Assembly: GCA_005879255.1 (NCBI GenBank)
Contig: VBKY01000120.1
Location: forward strand, 1-13,370
DNA length: 13,370 nucleotides
Direction of reading: 5' to 3'
Source: Deltaproteobacteria bacterium
GTDB taxonomy: Bacteria > Desulfobacterota_B > Binatia > UBA9968
Shown here: positions 1-7,778 of the stretch, one piece after another
How positions within the stretch are numbered: the first letter of the stretch is position 1
Layout of the letters: each line of letters opens with the position of its first letter
The notes under the pieces: generated by a model
Database searches by the model: none
What the model was told of the DNA's origin: nothing
The model's input: the letters and a program-made list of their open reading frames with translations, nothing else
Position numbers and translations under genes: made by a program

Positions 1-2
1 TC

Positions 3-992
3 ATCGGCACCGGTCCAATCGGCGGCATCATCGGCGGCCGGCTCGCCCGTGCCGGCCATGACATGACATTCGTCGATGTCGACAGAGAACATGTCGCCGC
101 GACCCGTGAGAACGGTCTGCAAGTCGATGTTCCCGATGGCCCCTTCAACGTCAGAATCAACATTGTTTATCCCAGCGAAATTCGGGGCAAATTCGACATC
201 GGCTTCATCGCTGTGCGGTCGAACTACACACCTGATGCACTCCACACCGCGATGCCGCATCTTGCCGAGAATGGTTTACTTGTATCCATGCAAAACGGCA
301 TCAATCCACCATTGCTCCAGGACCGGGTCGGGCCTGATCGCACCGTGGGTATGGCGATTCGCATGGGTAGCCGGAAAGTCGCGCCAGGACATTTGCACAC
401 GACCACCCGCGGTCATCTTTACATTGGTCACCTGCACGGACGAGCGACGCCGCAACTCGAAAGTCTCAACAAGCTGCTCAATACCGTCATGGAAACCGAG
501 ATATCTGACAACATACTCGGAGTACTGTGGAGCAAGCTAACCTACACTTGCTTAGGTTATTATGGTTCACTTGCGGATGAGTCGCTTGTGACGAGCTGCG
601 CTGGTGAAGCGAGCCGGCGCACTTTGACTGAATTCTTTGGGGAAGTAGTTGCGGTTGGCAAAGCCGTCGGCGCGCGCTGGATTCGGCTCGCGGAATACAA
701 TCCGCCGGATTTTCATCCTAGCAATTCCTTCGATAAACGGCTCGCCGCGGTCAATGAATTCGCCAAATCGTGGAAGCTCGACGACCGTAAAGGTCCACTG
801 CGTCAGATTCAGCAAGGCATTAAAACCGAAGTGGACTTTACCTTGGCGTACGTCGTTCGCGAAGGAGAGAAGCTAAAAATTCCGACGCCGCTCTGCCGTA
901 AAGTGTTGGACATGATTCATGAACTGGAGACCGGGAAAAGGCAGTTGAGCTTACAGAATTACGTTGACCTCAGCGCACGCCGCGCTAGCTAA
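3..992 (+). CDS. Ketopantoate-reductase-like (ApbA/PanE family) dehydrogenase, 5' end cut by window
   Basis: The frame is open from the left edge, so the true start lies outside; the first visible residues are the nucleotide-binding glycine motif GTGPIGG, so probably only a few residues are missing. About 329 residues are visible, the usual family length (roughly 300-330). The family reduces 2-oxo acids with NADPH; the classic member makes pantoate for coenzyme A. Family landmarks are present: a Rossmann strand ending in VDVD, the QNG motif (Asn at codon 294-296), the WSKL lysine (codon 534-536) and the TEVDF glutamate (codon 828-830). However, the two asparagines that normally follow the lysine at +4 and +8 are Thr and Tyr, so the substrate may not be ketopantoate. 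It heads a co-directional run with two hydrolases (39-base gap to the next), which suggests a catabolic role. Family assignment is firm; substrate unknown. Confidence 0.85.
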   Translation: MGTGPIGGIIGGRLARAGHDMTFVDVDREHVAATRENGLQVDVPDGPFNVRINIVYPSEIRGKFDIGFIAVRSNYTPDALHTAMPHLAENGLLVSMQNGINPPLLQDRVGPDRTVGMAIRMGSRKVAPGHLHTTTRGHLYIGHLHGRATPQLESLNKLLNTVMETEISDNILGVLWSKLTYTCLGYYGSLADESLVTSCAGEASRRTLTEFFGEVVAVGKAVGARWIRLAEYNPPDFHPSNSFDKRLAAVNEFAKSWKLDDRKGPLRQIQQGIKTEVDFTLAYVVREGEKLKIPTPLCRKVLDMIHELETGKRQLSLQNYVDLSARRAS

Positions 993-1031
993 CAATCGCG
1001 CGGCCCATGAAAACGAGAAAGGATATTAGTC

Positions 1032-1892
1032 ATGAGTGAACCAGCTTACAAAGGTTTTCGCCAAGATGAAATGGAGTTTCAATACAACCCGCGGGTTTCC
1101 GTCCCGGAATTTCCTGAGCTTGCCAGGATCAGGTCCGCGCAGGCGCGCAAGGTGCGCGACAGTGCCAAGTCGTGGCTGAATGTTCCTTACGGCAGCTCGC
1201 CGCGCGAGCTACTGGACATTTACGCAGCCGACAAACAAGGCGGGCCGGTGCTGGTCTACATTCACGGCGGCTACTGGCGCAGCGGCAGCAAGGAAGACAA
1301 CTGCAATTTCGTGCCGACGTTCACCAAGCGCGGCGCAACGGTCGTGCTCGTCGAATATGATCTCTGTCCGGAAGTTACGGTTGCGGACATCGTCAGGCAA
1401 ACTCGTTCCGCAATCGCCTGGGTCTACAAAAATATTGTCCGCTATGGCGCAAATCCCTCGAAGGTCTTCGTCGCCGGACATTCCGCCGGCGGCCATCTCA
1501 CGGCTATGGCGCTCGCACACGACTGGGCGAAAGAAGGAATGCCGGCTGATCTGATCAAAGGCGCGGTCGCTACCTCGGGCGTCTATGATCTCGACATGGT
1601 GATGGAAATCAGTGTGCAAGAGCAAGTACGCATGACGCCGGAGATCGCCAAACAGAACAGCCCGTTGCTCCATCCACCGCGGGTAAAATGCCCCCTCGTT
1701 GTTGCCGTAGGCGGCGCTGAACCCAAAGGCTGGCAACAGATGTCCGAAGATTATTTCAATTATTGCAAGCAGCATGGGATGCCGGTCGAATATCTCATCG
1801 AGCCCGACGCGAACCACTACACCATGTCGGAACATTTACTCGACGACGCGCGTCCACTGACGCGGGCGATGATCAAGCAGATGGGGCTGTAG
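1032..1892 (+). CDS. Alpha/beta hydrolase, kynurenine formamidase (arylformamidase)-like
   Basis: This 286-residue protein has the layout of the esterase/arylformamidase branch of alpha/beta hydrolases. The oxyanion-hole motif HGGYW is at residues 78-82, the nucleophile elbow GHSAGG at 149-154 (Ser151), the likely acid is Glu230 in VGGAEP, and the His is 262 in DANHY. The HGGYW form is typical of kynurenine formamidases, which hydrolyse N-formylkynurenine, though many carboxylesterases and carbamate hydrolases share it. No signal peptide is visible, so it is probably cytoplasmic. The ATG is preceded by AAAGGA at about 8 bases, which supports this start. It lies 39 bases after the dehydrogenase and 30 bases before another hydrolase, so the three are probably co-transcribed. 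The fold is secure; formamidase activity is a guess, strengthened only by a 3-hydroxyanthranilate dioxygenase about 8 kb away. Confidence 0.85.
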   Translation: MSEPAYKGFRQDEMEFQYNPRVSVPEFPELARIRSAQARKVRDSAKSWLNVPYGSSPRELLDIYAADKQGGPVLVYIHGGYWRSGSKEDNCNFVPTFTKRGATVVLVEYDLCPEVTVADIVRQTRSAIAWVYKNIVRYGANPSKVFVAGHSAGGHLTAMALAHDWAKEGMPADLIKGAVATSGVYDLDMVMEISVQEQVRMTPEIAKQNSPLLHPPRVKCPLVVAVGGAEPKGWQQMSEDYFNYCKQHGMPVEYLIEPDANHYTMSEHLLDDARPLTRAMIKQMGL

Positions 1893-1922
1893 GTCTAACC
1901 TTTCGGAAGGAGACACGGTGAC

Positions 1923-2759
1923 ATGCCCAATGTGAATCTACCCACCGGCGTAAATCTTTACTACGAATCCCACGGCTCAGGAGAGCCGCTGGTTTTGATT
2001 CCGTCGACAGCATTCTCCGGCGAAGTATGGAAGCCGTATCAAGTACCCGGTCTATCGAAATCGATGAACCTGATCGTTCACGATCCGCGTGGCACGGGAC
2101 GTTCGACGGCGAACCAGCAGGTTTACACGATCAATCAAATGGCCAACGATGTTGTTGCTCTCTTAGATCATCTAAAAATTTCGTCGGCGCATTTGCTCGG
2201 CCATTCCATGGGTGGGCGCATCGCGTTGGAGATGGCGCTAAACTTTCCGGGGCGGGTAAAAAGTCTCATCATGGCTGCCAGCGGTTCCGGTCAAGCGGCG
2301 CGGCCGGGGCCAGACTGCATACCCGGGTTGCCCCACTGGCTCGTCATTCGCCTTGTCGAGAAAGGTTTCGAAAAAGCGCTGCGCGAGGAGTTCTGCGATA
2401 CAAGTGCGTTCTTCACCGAGGAATTTCGCAAAAAGCATCCGGACAAGGTTGAAGAATTCTTCCAGCTCGCTTGGGCGACTCATTCCAAGCTGCCGGAGTA
2501 CATTCACTTGATCGTCGCTCGCCACAATTGGGAAGCGACACACCGGCTTGGCGACGTTAAATGCCCGACGCTGGTGCTTATCGGCGATAATGATTCCGCT
2601 CGAAGCAATCACTTGGCTCAAGCCGAAACTCTAAAGAACAGAATTCCCGCCGCGGAGTTGAAGGTATTAAAAGGCCAATCGCACGGATTCTTCTGGCAAG
2701 CGCCGGAAGAAACCAACCAGGTGATTTTCGATTGGGTAAAGCGGCACACCACGAAATGA
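1923..2759 (+). CDS. Alpha/beta-fold hydrolase
   Basis: This 278-residue protein is a single-domain alpha/beta hydrolase. The nucleophile elbow is GHSMGG with Ser95, the acid is Asp222 or Asp224 in the GDND segment, and the catalytic His is 254 in GQSHGF. The DPRGTGRS segment at 54-61 is the usual loop after strand 4. The oxyanion-hole region, normally HGxxG, reads PSTAFSG, a variation seen in some members. The start is the ATG at 1923, preceded by GGAAGGAG about 10 bases upstream. No signal peptide or membrane helix is visible. Relatives include 3-oxoadipate enol-lactonases and meta-cleavage-product hydrolases, which would suit aromatic breakdown, but nothing in the sequence fixes the substrate. 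It is the last gene of the left-hand run and converges on the next gene. Confidence 0.85.
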   Translation: MPNVNLPTGVNLYYESHGSGEPLVLIPSTAFSGEVWKPYQVPGLSKSMNLIVHDPRGTGRSTANQQVYTINQMANDVVALLDHLKISSAHLLGHSMGGRIALEMALNFPGRVKSLIMAASGSGQAARPGPDCIPGLPHWLVIRLVEKGFEKALREEFCDTSAFFTEEFRKKHPDKVEEFFQLAWATHSKLPEYIHLIVARHNWEATHRLGDVKCPTLVLIGDNDSARSNHLAQAETLKNRIPAAELKVLKGQSHGFFWQAPEETNQVIFDWVKRHTTK

Positions 2760-2792
2760 ATTGATTTCGACGTCGCTATGCTGTCCGTCGTG

Positions 2793-2819
2793 GCAGGATT
2801 CCTAAATAATCATTCCTGC
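2793..2819. terminator. Possible weak bidirectional hairpin between convergent genes
   Basis: A 6-base inverted repeat (GCAGGA / TCCTGC) with a 15-base loop lies in the 71-base gap between the stop of the alpha/beta hydrolase and the stop of the convergent substrate-binding-protein gene. Its position suits a shared terminator. There is no run of T on either side, so intrinsic termination is uncertain. Confidence 0.25.
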
Positions 2820-2830
2820 GCGAGATCCAA

Positions 2831-3709
2831 TCAAACGACAGAAACCTCGTATCCGGCACTTCCTTGCTGTTCCGCCGGGAAAAGATTCCACGATTCGATC
2901 CACCGGCGCGTGCGCTCAAAAGCTTCGGGCGGATAAGGTTCGAAGACGATGCGCTCACCCGGGCCGAACCGGCGGATGTCCACGATGCCATGATATCGCT
3001 CGGGCACTTCCCGTAGGAAATAATGTTTGTAAGCCTCCGGTTCCAAGTCGATATCATGCTGCGCGCGTCGCAACGCTTTGAAGTATCCCTCGACATCTTG
3101 CAGGTCGGCGTGTTCGGTGACGAGATGGCCAATCATGAACGTCGTGTCGACAATCTTTTTAAATCCTAGCTGCTCCGCGACATAGAACGGAGCGCCGAAA
3201 AGACTCGCCGCTGGAACTTGGCGATCCACGATTGAAGCCAAGCGGTCGAGCAGCAGGCCGCCGAAGTGCAATTTGATTTCTTCGCGCTTTAAGAAGCGTT
3301 CGAGCCCCTGCAATGTCGAGAAATGGCTGCCGGAATGATAGCCGACCGTTACCGGGATGTTGGCCAATTCCTCGGGGCTGTGCACGGGCGATCCCGGCGG
3401 CACGAAAATTCCTGACGGCGAAACGGAGTAGGCATGGCCCCACATCTTGCCGTGTCCGGCGGACGCCGCCATGTTGACTGTCCAGTGGCAAGCTGCGCTC
3501 AGGTTACAACCGCGCCCGTCCTCATAGGATTCGAATGCGCCGCGTTGAATGTCTGCCGGCGTTGAATCGACGGTTTCGACCTCGGCAGCCCACGTGATAA
3601 TCGGCCTGACGATGAATTCGTAGTCGAGTCCTTCGTCGTTAAAGTAGCCTTTTTCCTCCGCCACCCACTCTTGTAGACGTCCATGGGACAGAATACGAAA
3701 TTTTGCCAT
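2831..3709 (-). CDS. Substrate-binding-protein-fold (NMT1/THI5-like) protein without signal peptide
   Basis: This 292-residue protein resembles type-2 periplasmic binding proteins of the NMT1/THI5/SsuA group: the opening strand and helix (KFRIL, then a GYFNDEGLDYEF element), a central GIFVPPGSP strand-loop at 100-107, an SPEELANIPV segment at 111-120, and the second-lobe stretch near 150-175. Unlike a normal binding protein it starts at the first mature strand with no signal peptide. An in-frame TAA six codons upstream of the ATG rules out an extended N-terminus, and GGGAG sits 7 bases before the ATG. It should therefore stay in the cytoplasm unless annotated otherwise. The same fold is used by cytoplasmic enzymes such as 4,5-dihydroxyphthalate decarboxylase and MqnA, so it may be an enzyme or ligand sensor rather than a transporter part. 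No permease or ATPase gene is nearby. It is divergent from the LigI-like hydrolase, with a 172-base shared upstream region in which I could not identify a convincing promoter. Confidence 0.75.
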   Translation of the reverse strand: MAKFRILSHGRLQEWVAEEKGYFNDEGLDYEFIVRPIITWAAEVETVDSTPADIQRGAFESYEDGRGCNLSAACHWTVNMAASAGHGKMWGHAYSVSPSGIFVPPGSPVHSPEELANIPVTVGYHSGSHFSTLQGLERFLKREEIKLHFGGLLLDRLASIVDRQVPAASLFGAPFYVAEQLGFKKIVDTTFMIGHLVTEHADLQDVEGYFKALRRAQHDIDLEPEAYKHYFLREVPERYHGIVDIRRFGPGERIVFEPYPPEAFERTRRWIESWNLFPAEQQGSAGYEVSVV

Positions 3710-3881
3710 GCTCGCGCTCCCACATTAGCGTTTTGTCGCGCTGGAATCGATCTTGTCTCAGCAACTCTTACTCCCAAAAGACTGTCATTATCAAGTAGGA
3801 ATCTCGAAGAGGATTTGCTGTCCGAGTAAGTGGACATCGGCACGTCAACTAGGCTAAAAGATTCCGCTGGAGATATGAGCT

Positions 3882-4772
3882 ATGCCCTACTGTTATCCCC
3901 CCGATCCCAATACGCGTAAGCCTAAATTTATACCACCGCCACAATCCTGCGATACGCACTTTCACGTCTTCGGTCCGCCGGAACAATTTCCGTTCCTTTC
4001 GACCCACGAGTACACGCCGCCGGCAGCTCCATTGGAACATTATCTAAAAATGATCGCCATCATCGGCATCGAACGCGCCGTAGTCGTGCAGCCGAGCGTG
4101 CATGGGCTCGACAACTCGGCAACGCTCGACGCGATCAAAAATTCAGCTCGAAAATTCCGTGGCGTCGGACGCATCGACGGCAAAACGCCAAAGAGCGAAC
4201 TGCGGCGTTTACACGAAGGCGGCATTCGCGGCGTGCGTTTCAATTTGCTCGACAGGCCACGCGGCAACGTTAAGCTCGACGTGCTCGATCGCTGCGTCGA
4301 GAATATTGTCGATCTCGGCTGGTCGGTCGATCTACACATCGACACGAAAAGTCTGCTCGAACAGGAAAAGCGCATCCGCTCGATGCCGGTTCCCGTGGTC
4401 ATCGACCACATCGCCAGGGTGAAACCAGCGGAAGGTTTGAACCAGCCGGCGTTTCAATTGCTGCTGGATCTGTTGAAGCTCAAACATGTATGGGTGAAAG
4501 TCAGCGGCGCAGACAAGATCTGCAACACGGTCATCCATAGCTACTTCGGGCTGCCATTTGTTGAAGTAATCCCTTATGCCCGGGCCGTTATCTCTGCTGC
4601 GCCGGACCGGGTTATTTGGGGCACCGACTGGCCGCACTCGAACAATTTCGTCCCGGGGCACACGCCCAACGACGGCGATCTTGTCGATCTCCTCGCTGAG
4701 TTCGCCCCTGACCGACAGACGCGGGAAAGAATCCTCGTTAACAACCCGGCTACCTTGTACCGATTTGAATAA
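3882..4772 (+). CDS. Amidohydrolase-superfamily protein, 2-pyrone-4,6-dicarboxylate lactonase (LigI)-like
   Basis: This 296-residue TIM-barrel hydrolase belongs to the Amidohydro_2 group. Visible landmarks are DTHFHVFGP (Asp24, His26, His28), RGVRFN (Arg119), Arg125, IDHIAR (His176, Arg179) and the C-terminal GTDWPH (Asp249, His252). From memory, LigI of sphingomonads uses His31, His33, Arg124, Arg130, His180, Arg183 and Asp248 to open 2-pyrone-4,6-dicarboxylate in lignin-derived aromatic breakdown; the residues here keep the same spacing. That supports a lactonase acting on a dicarboxylate or similar acid, but the family also contains many hydrolases of unknown substrate. The ATG is preceded by GGAG 9 bases upstream. 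It is divergent from a signal-less binding-protein-fold gene and is followed after 43 bases by a flavin-type split-barrel gene. Substrate assignment is inference. Confidence 0.82.
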   Translation: MPYCYPPDPNTRKPKFIPPPQSCDTHFHVFGPPEQFPFLSTHEYTPPAAPLEHYLKMIAIIGIERAVVVQPSVHGLDNSATLDAIKNSARKFRGVGRIDGKTPKSELRRLHEGGIRGVRFNLLDRPRGNVKLDVLDRCVENIVDLGWSVDLHIDTKSLLEQEKRIRSMPVPVVIDHIARVKPAEGLNQPAFQLLLDLLKLKHVWVKVSGADKICNTVIHSYFGLPFVEVIPYARAVISAAPDRVIWGTDWPHSNNFVPGHTPNDGDLVDLLAEFAPDRQTRERILVNNPATLYRFE

Positions 4773-4815
4773 ATGATAAAAGCGTAAAAATCCCGTTGAA
4801 CGAGAGGTGCGGAAC

Positions 4816-5235
4816 ATGATCAAAATCACCGATGAAATGAAGGATCGGGTCAGCAAAGCCTTCGAGGAAAAGAAGTATTGCGTGTGGGTGACGACATCCG
4901 ACGAAGGATATCCTGACGTCAGCTTTCGCGGCAGCACCTTCATTTACGACGACGAGCATATCGCCTTTTGGGACCGCTCCCTGGGTCAAAGTACGACCAA
5001 CCTGGAAAAGAATCCCAACGTTTGCATGCTCTATTACGACGGACCTGCCCGGGTCGGCTGGCGCTTTTACGGCAAAGCCAGCGTCTACAAAGAAGGCGAG
5101 ATGCGCCAAAATATTTTAAAGCGGACGATCAAAGCCGAGATCGACAAGGACCCCGAGCGCAAAGGCTACGGCGTGCTCGTCCGTGTCGACAAGATCCGCG
5201 GTTATAGCGGCTTCACCGTTTTGCAAGAGCGGTAA
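4816..5235 (+). CDS. Pyridoxamine 5'-phosphate oxidase family (FMN-binding split barrel) protein
   Basis: This short protein (139 residues) has the split-barrel pattern of the pyridoxamine-phosphate-oxidase-like family: an N-terminal helix, strand YCVWVTTSDE, the turn GYPDVSFRGS, a strand with HIAFWDRS, then STTNLEKNPNVCMLYYD and a C-terminal strand region ending in GYSGFTVL. Members bind FMN, F420 or heme and are reductases, oxidases or general detoxification proteins; this one is too short for a classical pyridoxamine oxidase. I chose the ATG at 4816 over the in-frame GTG at 4807 because GAGAGG at 4802-4807 is then spaced 8 bases from the start. It follows the LigI-like hydrolase by 43 bases and may be co-transcribed with it. 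Cofactor and substrate cannot be read from the sequence. Confidence 0.8.
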   Translation: MIKITDEMKDRVSKAFEEKKYCVWVTTSDEGYPDVSFRGSTFIYDDEHIAFWDRSLGQSTTNLEKNPNVCMLYYDGPARVGWRFYGKASVYKEGEMRQNILKRTIKAEIDKDPERKGYGVLVRVDKIRGYSGFTVLQER

Positions 5236-5275
5236 TGAGGGAATGGAGTGGTGGAGTATTGGAGTGATGGAATAG
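5236..5275. repeat. Degenerate 8-base tandem repeat, TGGAGTNN type
   Basis: Directly after the TAA stop the DNA reads as consecutive octamers: TGAGGGAA, TGGAGTGG, TGGAGTAT, TGGAGTGA, TGGAATAG. The TGGA starts fall exactly 8 bases apart at 5244, 5252, 5260 and 5268. The rest of the gap to the next gene (5276-5351) has no feature I recognise. Related arrays occur at 8061 and 10467. Confidence 0.75.
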
Positions 5276-5351
5276 TTCGCCAGGCTCATGCCAGCTCCGC
5301 TCTCTTGGCGGCCTCCTTATTTGTCTCGGGCGTGTTTAATTAGTCTCGGTA

Positions 5352-6305
5352 ATGGCGTTACTGATTATCCTCGTCATTGCGCTTTTCCTTGCCTCGTCGA
5401 TCGGCGCGGCCGATCGGATTCGCATCGCGGTGTCGAATCCCAACATGCCGAACCTGACCGCCACGATGGCGCAGAAGAAAGGATTCTTCAAGGAGGCAAA
5501 TCTCGACGCCGAGATCATCAGGATGAATCCCAACGTGGCAATCACGGCGCTTGCCACCGGCGACATCGATTACTGCCAACTGTTTGGCGCAGTGGTGGGC
5601 GGCGCCATCGCCGGTCTGCCGGTGAGAATCGTTGCTGGCTTTCTCGATAACTGGCCGATGACGCTGATCGCTCAGCCGGAATACAAATCCCTCAAAGATC
5701 TTAAAGGCAAGACGTTGGGAATCAGCAGCTTCGGCGCAACTCCGGACGTCGCGGCGCGCATGATGCTGAAGCAAGCTGGTATCGATTCGGATAAAGAGAT
5801 CAAGATTCTGGCTTTAGGATCCGACGCCGCGCGCCTTGCCGCGCTCAAGCAGCGAGTGGTGGACGTTGTCGTAATCTCTCCACCTGCCGACGCGCAAATG
5901 GAGAAGCAGGGCTTTCGCATCCTGGCGCGCGCCTACGAGCTGTTCAACTTTCCCTACCTCGGGCTCGGCACTCATATGCGAAAGATCAAAGAGAAGCCGG
6001 AAGAAATCCGCGCTACGATCAGGGCGACCATACGAGCCAATCGCTTTATTCGCGACAATCGCGAAGAGGCGGTGCGGATCCTGATCAACTGGGGCAAAGT
6101 CGAGCAGGAATTTGCGTACGCGTCGTACGACGCATTGAGAAATCTATTCAATGCCGACGGCGGTGTGCCGGAAGACGGATTAAGACTCGTCATCGACCAA
6201 GCGCGGCGAAGCGCTAAAGTCGCGCGAGAAGTCATGCCGGCGGATGTCGTCGACCTGAGTTTTCTGCGGGACGCACAAGCGGAGTTGGGGATAAAAGCGC
6301 GGTGA
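5352..6305 (+). CDS. ABC transporter substrate-binding protein, NMT1/THI5-like (SsuA/TauA type)
   Basis: This 317-residue protein starts with a short signal peptide: a hydrophobic stretch at residues 2-17 followed by SIGAA, with cleavage likely near residue 19-20. The mature part is a type-2 periplasmic binding protein: RIRIAVSN first strand, KGFFKEANLDAEII, ALATGDIDYCQ at 66-76 (the typical second-strand element), and SLKDLKGKTLGISSFGATPD starting near residue 116. Such proteins capture small ligands (sulfonates, nitrate, pyrimidine precursors, aromatic acids) outside the cytoplasmic membrane and pass them to an ABC permease. No permease or ATPase gene is in the window, so it is an orphan here. 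An in-frame TAA just upstream limits the start; there is no clear Shine-Dalgarno sequence before the ATG. It lies between a split-barrel gene and an amidohydrolase, which hints that its ligand may be that enzyme's substrate. Confidence 0.85.
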   Translation: MALLIILVIALFLASSIGAADRIRIAVSNPNMPNLTATMAQKKGFFKEANLDAEIIRMNPNVAITALATGDIDYCQLFGAVVGGAIAGLPVRIVAGFLDNWPMTLIAQPEYKSLKDLKGKTLGISSFGATPDVAARMMLKQAGIDSDKEIKILALGSDAARLAALKQRVVDVVVISPPADAQMEKQGFRILARAYELFNFPYLGLGTHMRKIKEKPEEIRATIRATIRANRFIRDNREEAVRILINWGKVEQEFAYASYDALRNLFNADGGVPEDGLRLVIDQARRSAKVAREVMPADVVDLSFLRDAQAELGIKAR

Positions 6306-6402
6306 GGTTGGATACGCGAAAAGGGAAAAGAAAAAAAGCATTCCATCAAAATTGTCTCTCCATGAAATGCAGTCGCGCAATATACCCTAAGGAGCCGTCA
6401 CA

Positions 6403-7332
6403 ATGATCATCGATTGGCATGCCCACGTTTACCCCCCTGAATTGGCCAAGGAACGGTACTGGGGCAATACGACGCCACTTACGATTGAAAATTTATTAGA
6501 AGCTCATGAGAAGGCAGGTATCGATCTTTGCGTTGTCAGCAATACGATTCATTACCTCAAAGAAAAAACCAACGAGGAGTCGCTCGCATTTCTCCAGCGC
6601 TGGAACGAGTATGGTGCGGAGATTCAGCAGAAATATAAGGACCGGATCGTTGTTTTCACCAGCACGCTTCCCTGCGGCGGCGGGCCGTTTGTAAAAGAGC
6701 TGGAGCGCGCCGTCGTTGAATACGGCCTAAAAGGCGTGCTCATCAATTCGAGCCACCAGCGCGCCTATCCCGACGACGATGAGGCGAAGCCTTTTTTCGA
6801 ATTGGTAACGAGCCTCGGCATACCCGTGATGATGCATGCCCCTTCCGTTGGTTTCGGCGAGGAGCGCATGCGCGACTACCGCCTGGCTTCCAGCGTCGGC
6901 AGACCCTTCGACGAATGCTTGAGCATTGCGCGCCTTATCGTCCGCGGCGTATTCGACCGATTTCCCAAGCTAAAATTCGTCGGCTGCCATCTCGGTGGCG
7001 GGATTTGCGACGTCATCGGCCGTATGGATTATGCCTACGAGCTTGCCGATCTTGCCTCCGGCCTTGGGACTTACGAACCGATGTTGATTACCAAATGCCC
7101 GAGCGAATATCTCAAAGCTCTTTACATGGATACGGTCGCCTATCACCCGCCCGCGGTCATGTGCGCCTACCAAACCGTCGGCGCCAAACACCTGCTTTTC
7201 GGCAGCGACGCGCCGCCGCTATTGCCCCTTTTGCCGCGTGCCCGGAGAATTATCGAGGAGTTGCCGATCACCGCAGCCGAGCGCGACGACATTTTCGCCA
7301 ATAACGCGCTTAAATTGATCCAGCGCGGTTGA
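6403..7332 (+). CDS. Amidohydrolase-2 family metal-dependent hydrolase, ACMSD-like
   Basis: This 309-residue TIM-barrel enzyme carries the metal-site pattern of the aminocarboxymuconate-semialdehyde decarboxylase (ACMSD) group: DWHAH (His6, His8), MMHAP (His145), CHLGGG (His196) and FGSDAP (Asp269). Known members are non-oxidative decarboxylases (ACMSD, gamma-resorcylate and 5-carboxyvanillate decarboxylases) or hydrolases, usually with one zinc or manganese. All expected ligands are present, so it should be active. The start is well supported by AAGGAG with 8 bases to the ATG. It stands 97 bases after the binding-protein gene. The 3-hydroxyanthranilate dioxygenase at 9933 would produce the ACMSD substrate, which makes an ACMSD role attractive, but generic relatives of unknown substrate are more numerous, so the specific activity is inference. 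Confidence 0.85.
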   Translation: MIIDWHAHVYPPELAKERYWGNTTPLTIENLLEAHEKAGIDLCVVSNTIHYLKEKTNEESLAFLQRWNEYGAEIQQKYKDRIVVFTSTLPCGGGPFVKELERAVVEYGLKGVLINSSHQRAYPDDDEAKPFFELVTSLGIPVMMHAPSVGFGEERMRDYRLASSVGRPFDECLSIARLIVRGVFDRFPKLKFVGCHLGGGICDVIGRMDYAYELADLASGLGTYEPMLITKCPSEYLKALYMDTVAYHPPAVMCAYQTVGAKHLLFGSDAPPLLPLLPRARRIIEELPITAAERDDIFANNALKLIQRG

Positions 7333-7431
7333 GCCGCATCCGTATTTCACAGCTTCGGTAAGTCTCGATTTGACGTTTGACGCTTACTACGCTAAGTGGG
7401 ACCAAAACCACTTACTGGAAGGAAGCCGCGG

Positions 7432-7728
7432 ATGTTACAGCCTGTAAAAGTCGTCAGTTGGATGCTGCTATTGACGGCGATTGTGCTAGTCAGTCTAAAT
7501 TTTAATTACCCGATCGCTTCCGCGCAGACGCAGCTCGCGCAGAACTATCGAGAGCTTCTCGATCGCAGCGAGAAGGAAAAGAAAGGCCTTATCTTCTATG
7601 TCAAAGGCCAAACGATCTCTGGCGTTGTCGTGAGAATCATCGGCGCCGACGCGGTCGAGGTGCGCAATCAAACTTTTAGCCGGATCATCATTCGGTTAGA
7701 CAGCATCGATGCTCTGGCGATCAATTGA
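7432..7728 (+). CDS. Small exported hypothetical protein with Sm/Hfq-like strand pattern
   Basis: I do not recognise a named family. The 98-residue product starts with a signal peptide or anchor (basic start, hydrophobic residues 8-22, then IASAQ with likely cleavage near residue 31). A short charged helix follows (YRELLDRSEKEKK), then a strand-rich tail of about 46 residues. The tail resembles an Sm fold by eye: a strand with FYVKGQ, a bend with SGVV, a strand with VEVRNQ, and a final IIIRLDSIDAL, in the order and spacing of Hfq Sm1/Sm2 strands. Export argues against RNA chaperone activity, so an envelope role is more likely. I chose the ATG at 7432 over the in-frame GTG at 7396 because GGAAGGAAG lies 6 bases before the ATG. 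It stands alone between the amidohydrolase and the CDGSH gene. Confidence 0.7.
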   Translation: MLQPVKVVSWMLLLTAIVLVSLNFNYPIASAQTQLAQNYRELLDRSEKEKKGLIFYVKGQTISGVVVRIIGADAVEVRNQTFSRIIIRLDSIDALAIN

Positions 7729-7778
7729 CAAATCCAAGAGCACAGAGCACCCTACAATGACAAACCAGGGAGAAATCA

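Noticed and set aside
1209..1835. 208-codon minus-strand frame
   Set aside because: Lies entirely opposite the alpha/beta hydrolase, whose catalytic motifs are intact; His- and Arg-rich shadow sequence.
3710..3881. Possible sigma-70 promoter in the divergent region
   Set aside because: TTGTCT and CATTAT are present but 27 bases apart; no correctly spaced pair was found.
5288..5650. 120-codon plus-strand frame overlapping the start of the secreted binding protein
   Set aside because: Mostly within the binding-protein gene in another frame, rich in Arg/His, no domain; the binding-protein frame has a signal peptide and family motifs.
7369..7382. Two adjacent TTTGACG heptamers before the small exported protein gene
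   Set aside because: Only two copies and not clearly the octamer family; could be chance, although relation to the other arrays is possible.
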